Shown one piece after another: positions 49,106 to 60,530 of a DNA stretch of 64,000 bases. Location: assembly GCA_014871385.1 (NCBI GenBank), contig CM026426.1, forward strand, positions 17,050,183-17,114,182, given 5' to 3'. The DNA is from Ceratodon purpureus (Eukaryota > Streptophyta > Bryopsida > Pseudoditrichales > Ditrichaceae). Every line of letters starts with the position of its first letter. The stretch's first letter is position 1. Below the pieces are notes generated by a model. It was not told where the DNA came from and did not search any database. It saw only the letters and a list, made by a program, of their open reading frames with translations. A program made the translations under genes and the position numbers.

Positions 49106-49889
49106 GGGTGAAAGTACACTAGACCCATGTCACTTTTGGCAAAAACTTGCTGTACCAGTTGTACCCCAAAGTACTATATTCTGTCTTGAGTACTAATTCG
49201 CGGTCACCATTGGCCGTCGGATGAAGGGATAGAGTTGATGGCCCGAGCATCGTCAGATCTCGCTCCGCCAATGGGAGGACGTCTGTATCATGTGGACTGA
49301 CTGCCTGCCAGCATCGTGTGCGGGATCCATGGGGAAAGGGACGGTGCCAAGTTGGCTGATTTGAATTAGGCTGCAGCATCCAATGTGAACAGCATTGTAA
49401 TGTGGATCTTTTCTTGCGACCAGGGATTGTGATGTGAAACTTTGTATCTTTTATTTTTTATGTGCCAAGAGCTATGGTTAATTTAATTTATGCCTCTTTT
49501 GGATGAATATTACATGAGAAGAGATACACTGTGGTGTCCTAATGTGATGACAATTTGTATGTAATTTGAATTTCAGTGTCCATATTGAACTTATAGATTT
49601 TGTGTGTAGGATTTAGGGTATTCCTTGTTCATTAATTATATTTAGGGTACATTTGTGATACAAGACATGGTATTGAGTACATTAATACTACGTATATTTG
49701 TCATGGTATGCATTAGGAGTTTCTTGTAGGCTCAGCAGTGCACACCTTGACATTTTACAAGCGAAAGAATTATAAATTCAAATACAATAAATTATCATGA
49801 ACATTTTAAAGTTAACAAATATCTCCTAACTAATTAAGTAGTTATTGAATCCTATATCTAAAAGTGAATTTTTATCATCTTAAATGATG

Positions 49890-50990
49890 CTTTATAAGTT
49901 TAGCGCTTTCTTCGTTTTAGTGCTTTCTTCTTTTTCATCTTTATTTATCTATATATTTATTGATCATGTATTGTTAAATCTTTTTATAGGCATCCTATAC
50001 CATCTTCTTAATTCTATCATTTACTCACCTAGAGAGTTCCTCATAATTTCATTTGTATTTTTGTTTTTGTTTTTTAATTTTTTTTATTGTTGGTTTTTTT
50101 TTTTAATCCAAGTTATAATCTTTTGATTTTCGATATTAATTTTCTTCTTCTTCATCCATTCAATTTTTTTTATTTAACTATCTTTATTTATTTATTTGCC
50201 ATTTATTGTTCCATCTTTTTCTCTCTCACCTTTGCTATCTTCCTACATCTATCATTTACTCACCTTCTGAGTTCTCTAAAATTTCATTTGCAATTTATTT
50301 TTATTTTTTCTTTATTGTTTTTTGCTTTTTATTTGCAAATGTGTCACTATTAATCCGCAATAATTATTATCTTCTTCTTCATCCATTCATTCATTTTTTT
50401 TGAGTACTGTCTTTATTTATCTATTTATTTCTTTGTCTTTCATTTTTCAATCTCTTTTTAGACATCCCATACCATCTTCCTAAATCTATCATGTACTCAC
50501 ATTGTGAGTTATCTTCAATTTCATTTTCTTTTTTTTGTTTTTTTATTGTTTGTTTTTTTTGTTTATTGGTTGATTTTTTCTTCTTCTTCATCCTTTCATT
50601 CATTATTATTTTTGGTACTATCTTTATTTATATATTTATTAATTTTTCCTTTATTGTTCAATCTTTTTCTAGACATCCTATACCATCTTCCTAGACATCT
50701 ACCACTTGACTCTTTTTCCCCTTCATGTTTTTTTATTTTATCTTTTGTTTTTAATTTTAATTTTTTTTTTCTTTAAAAGTTTGAATCAATCAATTGATTC
50801 ATTTTTATCTTCCCTCTTCTTCATCCATTCATTATATTTTATTTACACCTTCTTAAATTTGCCATTTTCGTACCTTGTGCATTATCCACTTCTCTTATAT
50901 TCTCTTGTTTTACTTCTATTTTTATATTTTTTAATTCTAAAAAACTTTAATCTGCCTTGGATATTTTTCTCTTCCAATACCCAATAATAT
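49890..50990. repeat. Diverged T-rich tandem repeat, period about 215-240 bp
   Basis: About four to five units, recognisable by ACCATCTTCCTAAATCTATC at about 49,999, 50,230, 50,470 and 50,682, separated by T-rich filler. It lies in the left noncoding part of the SET-carrying element. The long hydrophobic open frames here are composition artefacts. Confidence 0.75.
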
Positions 50991-51390
50991 ATATATGTAT
51001 ATTTTTTAATCCGTCAATGTTCAATGGTTCTAGAATACTTTATCCATCTTCTTAGATATAAGTTTAGATCTAACCGGTGGTCACCAGTTGCTGCATTTGC
51101 TGTGAACTCAGGGAACCGGTGACCGCAAGTACCTTGGAGGGATGACTGGTGACCGCAGGTCGTCGTCTCGCACCTCACTTTGGCGGGGGGTTACTGATGC
51201 TGTGTTTTGAATCTCTTGTGTCCCGCGCGTTGTTCCGTCAGTTGTGGACGTCGTTACGGAGGGTTTACCGTGAGCAATCTTTGCGGAGTGTGTTAGTTAG
51301 AGAGTGTGCTAGGTTTAGGGCAAGGAGGTGTGTTAAGGGGTATGAAGATTGAGGGGTAGCAAGATTGAGCTGTTAGGGTTTATCGGCGCC

Positions 51391-54300
51391 ATGGAGGAGA
51401 GTTTGATGGCGCGGACATCGTCGGGTGGGACTGGCAGAAGATCTTTGGTGCAGTCGAAGTCCGGGGTTTCGAGTAGGAGAGAGGAGTCTGCGACGGAGGC
51501 ATGCAGCGATGACGAAGGGGGCAACGAGGACCTCGTCCGCGTCGACGAGGCGGTTTGAGCGTCCAATCGGAGAAGGCTGGGAGATCCGTGAAGAAGATAC
51601 AGTCGGTGGAGGACGTTGAGGCAGAAATTCGACGATTGAAGGCGCCTCCTCGCGTTTTGAGTAGAGAGGATTTTCACAGGGAGTACAATCTTCTTCTAGA
51701 AGGTGACAACCCTCATCGATTTCGGAAGAATACAGTGCGCGCCGATTCCGTGAAGAAGTTGTTTGGAGGTCGATACGGAGATGGGGGCCGCGCCAGTTTC
51801 TGTTGGCTGAATTGTAAAGTTCCAGAGGTCGTGGCGCGGGTGAAATTCTTACACCCTATCTTGTACCAGCATGGACCAAGAGAAATCCCGAACAATGTCA
51901 AGGTGAAGTTTGCGAAGGGTGTCACGTTTGAGTATGAGGAAGGCGCCGGGTTCGTGGATTGGTGCGCTTTCGGTGCTGAGACAAACGAGCGCCAGCGGTC
52001 CCGATACAAGCAGGATGTGGCCAAGCTACTGGCGTTGAGGAAGACGTTCGAGGGGAAGGGTCCTGTCGATGTGCGAGGAAAAGAGTGGCGGAGCATCAAG
52101 GTGGAGCCCGAGACAGAAGGGGATGGTGGAGGACGAACCTTCGACAGTGGAAGAAAGCGGCTGCCTTTGAAGAAGGAGGGAGTGGAAGGGGGTTTGGGGT
52201 CTTGTCTTGGAGAGACTGGGGATTGTGATGGGAACTTTGAGAGTGGGATGGGGTCTGGCGTGTGTGTGCAGGGTAGTTTCCAGGATCGGAGTGAAGGATT
52301 GGTGGGCTGGAGGAAGGGATTGGTGAATGAGAGACTGAAGGAGTTGGAGGGATTAATGGGGGTGTTGCACTTAGAGTTGAAGGCGTTTGCTGTGAGAAAG
52401 GTCCAGTGTTTGGAGAGGACAGAGGCTGCGAGGTCGAAGTGCAAGTAGAGGACCTGCTTGGTGGATAGGTGCAAGCATCAAATTCAGATGAAAAAAGTCA
52501 GGATCGACGTGCTGGACTCGGAGGGTCAGAGCTCAGTCCGGGAGAAGATCAAGATGGAAGGGATTCAAGAGCAGCTGGAGGAGGAGGAGGCTCAGATGCG
52601 GGTGGACTTGGCTGAACTGAAAGCAGCCGAATTGGAGCTCGAGGGCGTGGCAGCAATGCTTGACGGGAGGCAGAAGTTATTTGACGCATTATCAGCCGCG
52701 AATTTCCAGCTGAAGCGAGGGAAGAGCAATGCCTCTATCTGGCCACGTCCTATGGTGTACTCGGAGACCTTTGATTCAGACGTCGTTGGTAGTGCAGAAG
52801 TTTCGGGTTCTATGCCAATGACACCCTGCTGCTTGTGTCTATTTCCCTTCCCTTGCAACGATGTTGTATTATCTAGTTGTAGACACCTTTACCACCCATT
52901 CTGTGCATCTGTGGTATTTGTCAATTGTGGTGCTTGCGTGGCCAAGGGTTGCGGAGTTGTTCCCCATCCAAACTGGTACAACAGCTTTGGGTGGGGACAT
53001 CCATCGATAGAGATGCGTGATCGAGGGAGACAGCTAGGCGTCACTGAGGAGAGGAGTAGAGTTCTCCAAGCAAGGGCTGATTGTGCGAGTTCGATGTTGC
53101 CATCAAATGGTAAGTTACTTGTCTCTTATGTTCGACTATTTTCCTTAGTACATCAAGGTCACTGTTTGTGATATTACTATATTCTGTATAGTTAAAGTAC
53201 TATGACGATATTTTTGCGCAATCGGTTTAGTACTTAGCAGAGTCTAGTTGTACCTAATTTTGGGATTGCTAATATCAATTTGCGGCATTTCTATGTGAAT
53301 GTACTTTTCTTTGACACTGTCCATTCGCGCGCCCACTCCTTTGTAGTATGTGTGATACTCTGAGTACAGTATGGTCAATGTTGTAGGAGCTGATTTATAG
53401 TATACTTACATTCTGTACATACTTTAGTCGGTTTGCTTGTTATAGTACTAAGTGTATAATACTTTGTGAACAATGTATGTAGCGACACTGTGGCCTTGTA
53501 CTAATTTACTAGCCTAGATACACTGCTTTTGTACCTATTCTACTTTTGTCATTTTGAGTACCTTTTGTATAATGATGAGTATACTGTTTGTATCAGTACT
53601 CCAATGTCTGTCTAGAATGTACATTGGGTCCAGTTGGTAGTACTACTAAGTCCTTTTTTGATTCGTCCGACCAGAAATAGTACTTCCTGATTAAGTTCAC
53701 ACTAAACCCTCGAATGATTGCCGCAGACTCTTCAAGCTTCTCCTTCCATGCGCCTGCTGCAACTCTACCTATTGTGCTAGAAGAGAGATCAAGCCAGGTT
53801 TACGTACCTACACCGGTGAAGGAGGATGAAGTGGTGCCGGTGCCGTTGCAGCATGGCCCGTCTAGGATTCTGCTCAATTAGAATGCGAGTGGCGCGAAAC
53901 GGAAAAGGGATGAACAGGCTGTCTTCGAGTGCTTGGAGGGAGAAGGGGGCGAAACACACGAGGGATGGAGCCGGAGCTGGACTCTGAAGACGAGTCTGAC
54001 AGCGATGAAGATCAGGAGCAGAAAATGCCAAGGCTCCCCTCCAGTTCTAGGACAACTAGATCAACGGGCTCGGGTGGAGGGTTAGAGCCTCAGGAAGATT
54101 CTCCGGGAATGTTGCCGGTTTTTAAGTCTTACGACCCCAACTTCATCAGCCCCATACTTGCAGAGGTCTCTAATCTAGGGGAACCTGAGGAGAAGGCAAA
54201 GACTAAATATCCTATCTGACACTTACACATGGAGGATAGAGATGATGTTGTTGAGGCTGTTTAGGTGGTGTGTACACAAATGGAGGTTACATCTCCACCG

Positions 54301-54908
54301 GCAATACCTGTACCCGGATCCCAGTGTCTACCCGGGAGGAAACACGACTTGAGCCACACCGAAAGTGCAGCCGTAGAACCCACAGGTGACCCTTCTTCAG
54401 TGTATTTTTATAGTGCGTAGTCTTAATAGATTTTTTTATACGTACTCTGCTCCATTCAATCAGATTGCACTCCTAACCATGTGTTGGCTGTACAGCTGCT
54501 ATCCAAAGAGGAGTAGAGAGTCGCGGCAAGAAGGTCAAACAACCAGTCGTAGGGCCGCAGCAGAATCTTACTGGAGATAGGGATGCTGGACCTTCGATGA
54601 AGCCTGCCGTTCGGGAGCGTGTTTTAGAGGTGACTCCTGCGAAGGTTGACGACGGTGAACAGGTTGCGGTGGAGAATCTGCTTTCCGTGGATAAGAGTGT
54701 CACCCAGCTATTTCATGAGGCTCTTGTTGGTGTGGAGGATGCTGAACCGAAGGCCCACATTGCGAGTGAAAGGATCACCCGGGCCCGTGCGAAGGAGCTC
54801 CCAGATGCTGTAGATGGCGGGGATGAGGCGTCTCCCGGGAGCTCGAGAAAGAAGAAGGGGGAGAAGAAACGAAAGGTAGGTGGTGCGGCGTCCAAGGGCC
54901 GGAAGTAG
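51391..54908 (+). pseudogene. Coiled-coil RING-H2 cargo gene of the SET-carrying element
   Basis: Begins at ATG 51391 (MEESLMARTSS). A frame change near 51,550 leads into a long frame from 51,555 to the donor GTAAGT at 53,110. That frame contains LSREDFHREYNLLLEG, a coiled coil (about 52,530-52,690) and a RING-H2 finger at about 52,825-52,950: C-x2-C-x13-C-x-H-x2-H-x2-C-x7-C-x2-C. A GTAC-rich intron (53,110-53,725) leads to an exon with acidic and Lys-rich parts. A second intron ends at about 54,484, and the last exon ends KKKGEKKRKVGGAASKGRK. In-frame TAGs at 52,446, 53,879 and 54,262 all replace a plausible Gln codon (CAG). A frame change lies near 53,960. Apart from these it looks well kept. 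Confidence 0.6.
53110..53725 (+). other. GTAC-rich intron
   Basis: GT-AG intron (GTAAGT to CCGCAG). I count 14 GTAC tetramers in 53,161-53,700, where about two would be expected at random. Confidence 0.75.
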
Positions 54909-55048
54909 CAGCGCTGGAGATGGAACGTTGTTGTCAATTTTGGTAGATTTTGTGAAGGGTTTACAGAATGTAGTTCACTTGTGGCCGGCTTTGTATTCTA
55001 ACCTCAATTGCGGGTTAACTTCAATGAATGCACATTATCGCATAACAA

Positions 55049-56146
55049 TTGTGGAAATGTGGGCTGTCCAATTACCAGGGCCAGTTCTCTTATTTGGTTG
55101 AAGATTTGTCTAGGGGACTAGAGAAGACCAAAGTCCCTCTTGTGTTCTCTGAATTTTCTTTGCCTAGTTTTCAATACATCAACAAGAGCATTGTGTACGA
55201 CCAGGCACATGTGAATCCTACGTTGTCCAGTCTAGGCAAGGGATCGTACTGTTCATGCCCATCAGGGGACTGCTTGACCGCCAAGTGTCCGTGTACATGT
55301 GCAACAACCGCCAACGGTGATAGCTTTGCATACAGGGCAGGCGGTTTCCTCAAGGATTCTTTTCTCCAACGATGAATAAATGAGGCCTACGACTGTACTA
55401 GTACTCTACAGTGCTACTGTACCAAGCTTCGCCGTATTGAGAGTGTTGTCACATGTGGGGTTCACAAGTCAAGCGCCTTCATTTCTGAGTGCAATACAAA
55501 GTGTGGATGTCGTATCGATTGTGGGAACCGTGTTGTACAGCAAGGGATGAGATACGGTATAGAGGTTTTCCGTACAGCCCACATGGGTTGGGGTATTCGA
55601 GCAAGAGTACCTATCCCTAGAGGGGCGTTTCTGTTTGAGATGTGCGGGGAGATTTTGACCAATGCTGAACAAATCTTAAAGAAACGGGGTGTGAAGGGGG
55701 GCTCCTCTTATAGCTTACACATTGATGCCGACTGGGCTGCTGAAGTAGTGTTGGATGACAACTCAGCTTTGTGCCTTGATGCAACCCGATTCGGAAATGT
55801 GGCCCGATTCCTCAATCATCGGTGGGTCCCACTTCTATTTGCACCATATGGTCTCAACCGGTTTTATACGTAGATTTCCATACTTCTAATCCCTTGTGTT
55901 CTCTGTGTCTACAGGTGCGAAGATTGGAACTTGGTAGATGTCCCAATCCTAGTCGGAAGGCTAGATCGGAGCTTTTACCGGCTGGCATTCTTCACGAAAC
56001 GGAAGATACAGCCAATGGAGGAATTGACATGAGATTACGGACATGACTTCAGCAGAGACGACCCTGATCTACCGTACTTCGAGTGCAAGTGCGAGAGTTC
56101 TGTATGTAGGGGAAAAGTAGACTTGCTAAGTACTTGTTGTACCTAG
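55049..56146 (+). pseudogene. SUVR4-like SET-domain histone methyltransferase, copy 2
   Basis: Reads VEDLSRGLEKTKVPLV and LPSFQYINKSIVYD, then pre-SET cysteines (YCSCPSGDCLTAKCPCTC and CGCRIDCGNRVVQQG). The SET domain has MGWGIRARVPIPRGAFLFE, LCLDATRFGNVARFLNHR and, across a GT-AG intron (55,822-55,914), CEDWNLVDVP, giving the NHxC signature. ELT-stop-DYG and a post-SET CKCESSVCRG follow. This order and wording match plant SUVR1/2/4, nuclear H3K9 methyltransferases linked to transposon silencing. Two stops disrupt it: TGA at 55,373 where copy 1 has CGC, and TGA within ELTxDYG, where the family has Trp or Tyr (TGG to TGA). The 5' start is uncertain; no ATG was fixed. It follows the RING gene on the same strand. 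Confidence 0.85.
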
Positions 56147-56339
56147 TGTACACTAAGCACATACTGTACACACTGTATATGTCGTACATTGCTAGAAAGA
56201 CACTTTGTACATATTTTGGATAATGTACACAATGGACATATTGGACATAGTAATTCAGTTGAGTTAAACTGATGGCAATGGCATTGAGATTTTGTATTAA
56301 GCTTTAGAAAATACAGTTATGATGGTATGTTGTGGACTT

Positions 56340-59300
56340 CTATTCTTCGTTAAATGCCCACCAGTCCCTGAGCGCATCCTCACAAATCCTCTTTGACTCG
56401 GCTCTAATCTTGTAAACGGGACTACCTTTAACTCTATGGGCTGCAAGAACCATTGGGAACTTGCAAGCTCTGACCAAATGAGCATCTATATGTGCATCAA
56501 CGGCCCTATCACAGAACACGTAAGGTTTATCACCTCTTCCATACTTCTTATAGTACTTAGCTCGGATGACTTTGTCCCCAACAGAAAAACCACCGCCCCA
56601 TGGACATGACAAACTCTCCTGCAATACAAATTTCGTACGTTGACATTGCAGTATGTAGTAATCCACTCCGTCTTCGTTGTCAGTCTCTGCTGGGATCATG
56701 AAGTTGTCGCCAACGCACACCAAATCGTCTATCTCCACAGAAATGCCGTCATGAATCCAGTTGGTGTCGTCATCGAGAACATCAATCTGGTCTGCTACAG
56801 CGCCCGTACTAAGTGGCTGTAGACGCTGTACCTTCCACTCCTGCACATGAGAGGAGTTCTCACAATTATTCCAGTTACCATCGACATAAGGGATGCAAAA
56901 GCATGATAGCTCCCGAGTTCTAAGAAGAGTAGGGTCAGATAGAGAGAAACCCATAACAAAATGCAAACTTTTAGAGCCAGGTAAAGTGCGACATCTGATA
57001 CTACTATCTCTGTGATCTACTTCAAATTCTCCAATGTTCCAAAAAACGCGAGAGATTGGCTCAGTTGTTGACTGAGCATATGTGCTGGAAACACGGTCAG
57101 AGTAGTTTTCTTTCAAAAATTCGACAACGTGTGTTGCATTCTGAAGCGGTCTCTGGGGGTTCCGAATTTGTTCGGCTCTCAACACCCTTTTCACCACTGC
57201 ACCTGCACCATCCCACTCCCCCTTCCCGTGAGCTGATTCAAAAAAATTCCACCTCATCATGCACCCCCCAGTGAGCGACGGATACCGCCCAACGAAGTAC
57301 ATGGCAGTGGCACACTTGAATTGGCTACTGCAACCGTCACTGAATACCCTGTGTTCCTCTATGGTAAGACCAGCATCAACCACCCAGTCCCAATGCAACA
57401 TTAAACAATGTTGCACAAACGCAGAATCATGAGCCTTATCATCTGAAATGTAATAATGCGTTTGCTTCATGATGTCGTCCCCTTCTCTCCACATTGTGAT
57501 ATGTACAACAATTGTAACACTAGTGCTGAAGTAATACATGCTTTGCACTTCATTCTGAATTGCAAATGTATAATTTTCAGCATAGTCTATATGGAACACA
57601 AGAACTCCTTCTGGGATATTCTTCATCATCAGTTAACATTGCTCATCTTGCCACCTCGCTCTGAAATTGTGCGTCACAAAAGTAGTCATTGTTTTCTCCA
57701 TGTACGAGAGGAACTCATGGACTGGCGTTTCCTTGAAAGCCTCTCTCAGTCTTTTCTTTGGCTGCCCTGTTTTTGCATGCACTCCAACCTCGTAGTACTC
57801 AAAGCACTTCCACTTCAGTAGGAACGTCTGAGAATCTTGGAACTCTAATGGACAGACCTTGAATAAATGAAAGCCACACTGTGTACAATCACCCATAACG
57901 CACTCTAACCTATGCCATCTATCAAACTCTCCCTTCGGACATAGGCAAGCCTCCCACATGGCTGTAATGCGCTTGAAAATAGAGACGGGAGCATGGCAAT
58001 CGGTCCCTTGGTCTTAGCTGCACAAACTAGACATAGACATGTGCAGTTTGTTGAGGTATGAAAACCCCTCACCTTGTCCCTCAGATTGATTAATCCAGCC
58101 TTCATCATGTCCATCTCAACATGATAGATGCAGCAACATGTATTCCTCTCTTTTAATTTCTTCACCCACCACGGCTTCAACCTCTCGAATGCCCTCTGTC
58201 GAACAGTGCATTCAGGGTGGACTTCGAGGAAACGTTGGAAGTACGCAGTCTGTACAAACATCACAGCATAGTACAAGTTGCTAACTGTTAGTACTTAATC
58301 ACCCTTCCGGTTACTGAAAGTACTAATTCTCTATATACTCTACAAGATAACCACATCAAAGTACAAATTTGAATACTTTGAATAACTTTTAAATTACTTT
58401 GAATACTTTAAATAACTTGGAAGTACAAGTTTAATACAAATGATACTGTAGTCTACCTATGAAATTAGCGCCCAATGATACATTGTTTGAAAAGGATACA
58501 AGGTGTACATTATCTTGTTACATTCAGTAGGACTATTACAGTGTGAGTACACTTAGGAACACCCTACACCTTGATTGCGTAAATGGATGTATTCTAACAC
58601 CATCGAAAGTACAAGAATTATCAGAATGTTCTAGGAGGAATAAAGTGTACTCCAAGGCAAGGTATTGGAACTACACAGCATAGACTATTGCGACGTAATG
58701 TACTCTTTAACAACAAAGGTGGAGGAATAGTACATTCTAGTGAACACATCAAAAGTTAAAGCACTCTGCGTAGAATCTAGAGCAGGGTTTAGAAAGGAGT
58801 TACAAATATTGTATAGGCAAACTTACTTGCGTCTCACAGAGATAATGAGTAGGATGAGGTGGAAGCCAGAGTTTGCGTCCTACTCTGTGCCGAACAATAT
58901 CCTTCTTGTTCGGAGAAACTTTGGTCTGTATCTCCCACCAACGGAGTATGCACTCTTTGACATAATCAGAAAGACCAGCCCTCGACTGCCTAGACAAACG
59001 CAACTTCGGTAGTGATCCACTGGAATCTTCGTCTGGCAACCTCCTTCTCAAAGCAATGCTAATACTCTCCTTAATTGTGTCCAGAACTCTAGACAAAGCA
59101 CCCACTCGGACATTGGAGCCGGAACTAACTGCGGCATCTAAAAGAGCTGATTTCCGAGCTAACAGATCACGCGAATTTGCAACCTTCACTAAACGGAGCT
59201 CATTCTTAAAGTTGTCAATGAACGCGTCCCTAGCTCGGGCTTCTTGTGGACGGTGATAACAATCAGACAAAAAGGGAGAAACTGTACAATGACGAAGGAC

Positions 59301-59627
59301 CCTTTCCATGACATCTCTCCGCCCAGCTAGATTAGGACATTGTTTCAACTCTTGAACAATAGCTTGACAGATTCGCAACGAAATCCTACTATTCTCTCTC
59401 ACTGTAAAAGACTAAGCTGAAGCTTGCTCCGGCGTGTCATGAGCTAGGACTACAGACTCTGCTACCCTCTCCCTGTCACGTACTCTCTGCCTTGCTTTTC
59501 TCTCCCGAGCTGCAGTAGCAGTAACTAGTCTTTCTGCCTCTAGGGCTTCAACCTCGGCAGCACGTTCAGCTGGACCTGGACGACTTATTCCCTCTCTTAC
59601 TCTCCGCCTCTTTGCGGTATTTCCCAT
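56340..59627 (-). pseudogene. Divergent DDE transposase of the SET-carrying element, copy 2
   Basis: ATG 59627 (MGNTAKRRRVREG) starts a basic coiled segment. TAG at about 59,412 (ASA stop SFT, fits CAG) precedes a helical domain to 58,822, a GTAC-rich intron, and a zinc-rich domain (RNTCCCIYHVEMDMMKAG, NCTCLCLVC, CVMGDCTQCGFH). The catalytic domain is a clean 429-residue frame (57,629-56,340) with HIDYAENYTF (Asp), FSDGCSSQFK (Asp) and NFFESAHGKGEWDGAG (Glu/Asp). Comparable DxAENY, SDGxxxQ and HGKGxxDGxG motifs occur in unclassified transposase-like proteins of invertebrates and fish; I do not know a family name. TAA at 57,633-57,635 (copy 1 has CAG) and a frame change near 57,975 break it. 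Confidence 0.75.
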
Positions 59628-60500
59628 GACCAGATCTTTCAAAGGAAAGTTTTGCAAAGTCTTCAACCTGGAGGGACGCAGAAGGAACAATCAGAGAAGA
59701 AGTTGACATGAACTTTGGAACCAGCTATGGACAACGCAAGTATGGGCACAAAAATAACAACAGAATGAAGGATTCAAAGAGACCCCTTCCACTAGCTCAT
59801 GAGAGGATTGAAGAATGATGGAGACTGAAGCGCCGCCTCGACGCATAATGATGCGCCGTAGTAACCAACTATTCCAGGCTCGGCGTCCGATGAAACGGCT
59901 GACAGGCCACTTGGATTGCCACGTATTTGCGTCGGAGTACAAAGAGTACATTTTGGACTTCGAATACAAGCGCTAGCGCAGCCACAAATAAAAAAAGATA
60001 TATCCGGTAGAGAGTTTTTGGGCTGATTCAACGGTTGGCCATCCTGGGTTGGTTCCTGCTCTTACAGAGTCTGCCAGAAAAATTTAAAAAAAGACAACTT
60101 TTCCACAACTTTTTCTCTGCAAAGAAACCGTTACTTCTTTGCTAGATCTATGAAATTTTAGTCATGCTACCATGGCAATTCATTTCCCATCTTAGTAGCC
60201 TCCATGTCAGGTATTCTCCAAGAAGCGAATGCTGTCATTCGAGTCTGAATGATGCATGAACTTTGTACTTTTCTGATACTTTAGTACTTTGTGACATCCG
60301 CCTAAGGTTCTGCAAAAGTATCAATTATACATATGTCCTAACTTTTTTTTCCTCAACTCCTAGCGGATTAGTCCCCCTTAAGTATTGTATGACATAGGAA
60401 ACACGACAAATCAACAGAAAACGACCTCCGACATTGAGTTATTCAAAGTACAAATTTAAGTACTTTGACATTTTTTTCACTGTGACATACAAAAGTACAA

Positions 60501-60521
60501 GGGTCTAGTGTACTTCCACCC
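60501..60521 (-). repeat. Right terminal inverted repeat of the SET-carrying element
   Basis: Reverse complement of 49,106-49,126 apart from one base. The same terminus ends copy 1 at 20,405-20,425. Confidence 0.9.
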
Positions 60522-60525
60522 ACTA
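60522..60525. repeat. Right ACTA target-site duplication
   Basis: ACTA after the right terminus; matches 49,102-49,105. Confidence 0.7.
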
Positions 60526-60530
60526 AGTGT

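Larger units (their letters stand above)
34854..49111 (+). pseudogene. piggyBac transposase, disrupted
   Basis: Exon 1 is 34854-34892 (MPRKKSSSWKGKE), followed by a GT-AG intron to 34,988 and then a Pro/Ser- and acid-rich N-terminal region. TGA at about 35,184 (LLA stop AIEE, fits CGA to TGA), a Gly-rich insert at 35,520-36,040 and a frame change near 36,280 break it. The core is good: FCTIDEMMIRYKG (Asp 36724), VIAMDNFFTS (Asp 36985) and RGVDVADQL (Asp 37336 and 37345), the piggyBac triad region. TAG at 36,649-36,651 (KLG stop VRW) fits CAG to TAG. After the hAT insertion, 48,741-49,111 continues in the same frame with INMFLIYIDK and a C-terminal zinc finger, CVVC...YYCTSC...CF..YH. Inactive. 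Confidence 0.85.
49106..60521. mobile_element. 11.4-kb DDE transposon carrying SET methyltransferase and RING genes (copy 2)
   Basis: Left end 49,106-49,126 and right end 60,501-60,521 are inverted repeats of 21 bp with one mismatch, sharing AGTACACTAGACCC. ACTA is duplicated outside. The truncated sibling at 15.1-20.4 kb ends with the same terminus, which independently confirms the right boundary. Gene order: coiled-coil/RING gene (plus), SUVR4-like SET gene (plus), divergent DDE transposase (minus, convergent). Introns and spacers are strongly enriched in GTAC. It is inserted in the last codons or 3' end of the piggyBac gene, 366 bp after the hAT. Confidence 0.88.
34854..60530 (+). mobile_element. 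piggyBac-like element split by two nested insertions
   Basis: The transposase gene starts at about 34,854, is interrupted at 37,430 by the hAT element, resumes at 48,733, and is interrupted again at 49,106 by the SET-carrying element. The remaining 3' sequence continues after 60,525. Removing both insertions with one copy of each target duplication gives about 2.95 kb of continuous piggyBac sequence. The TTAA-flanked termini were not located, so the true limits are unknown on both sides. Confidence 0.8.

Noticed and set aside
49884-50987. Hydrophobic open frames resembling membrane proteins
   Set aside because: They follow the T-rich tandem repeat in all three frames; composition only.
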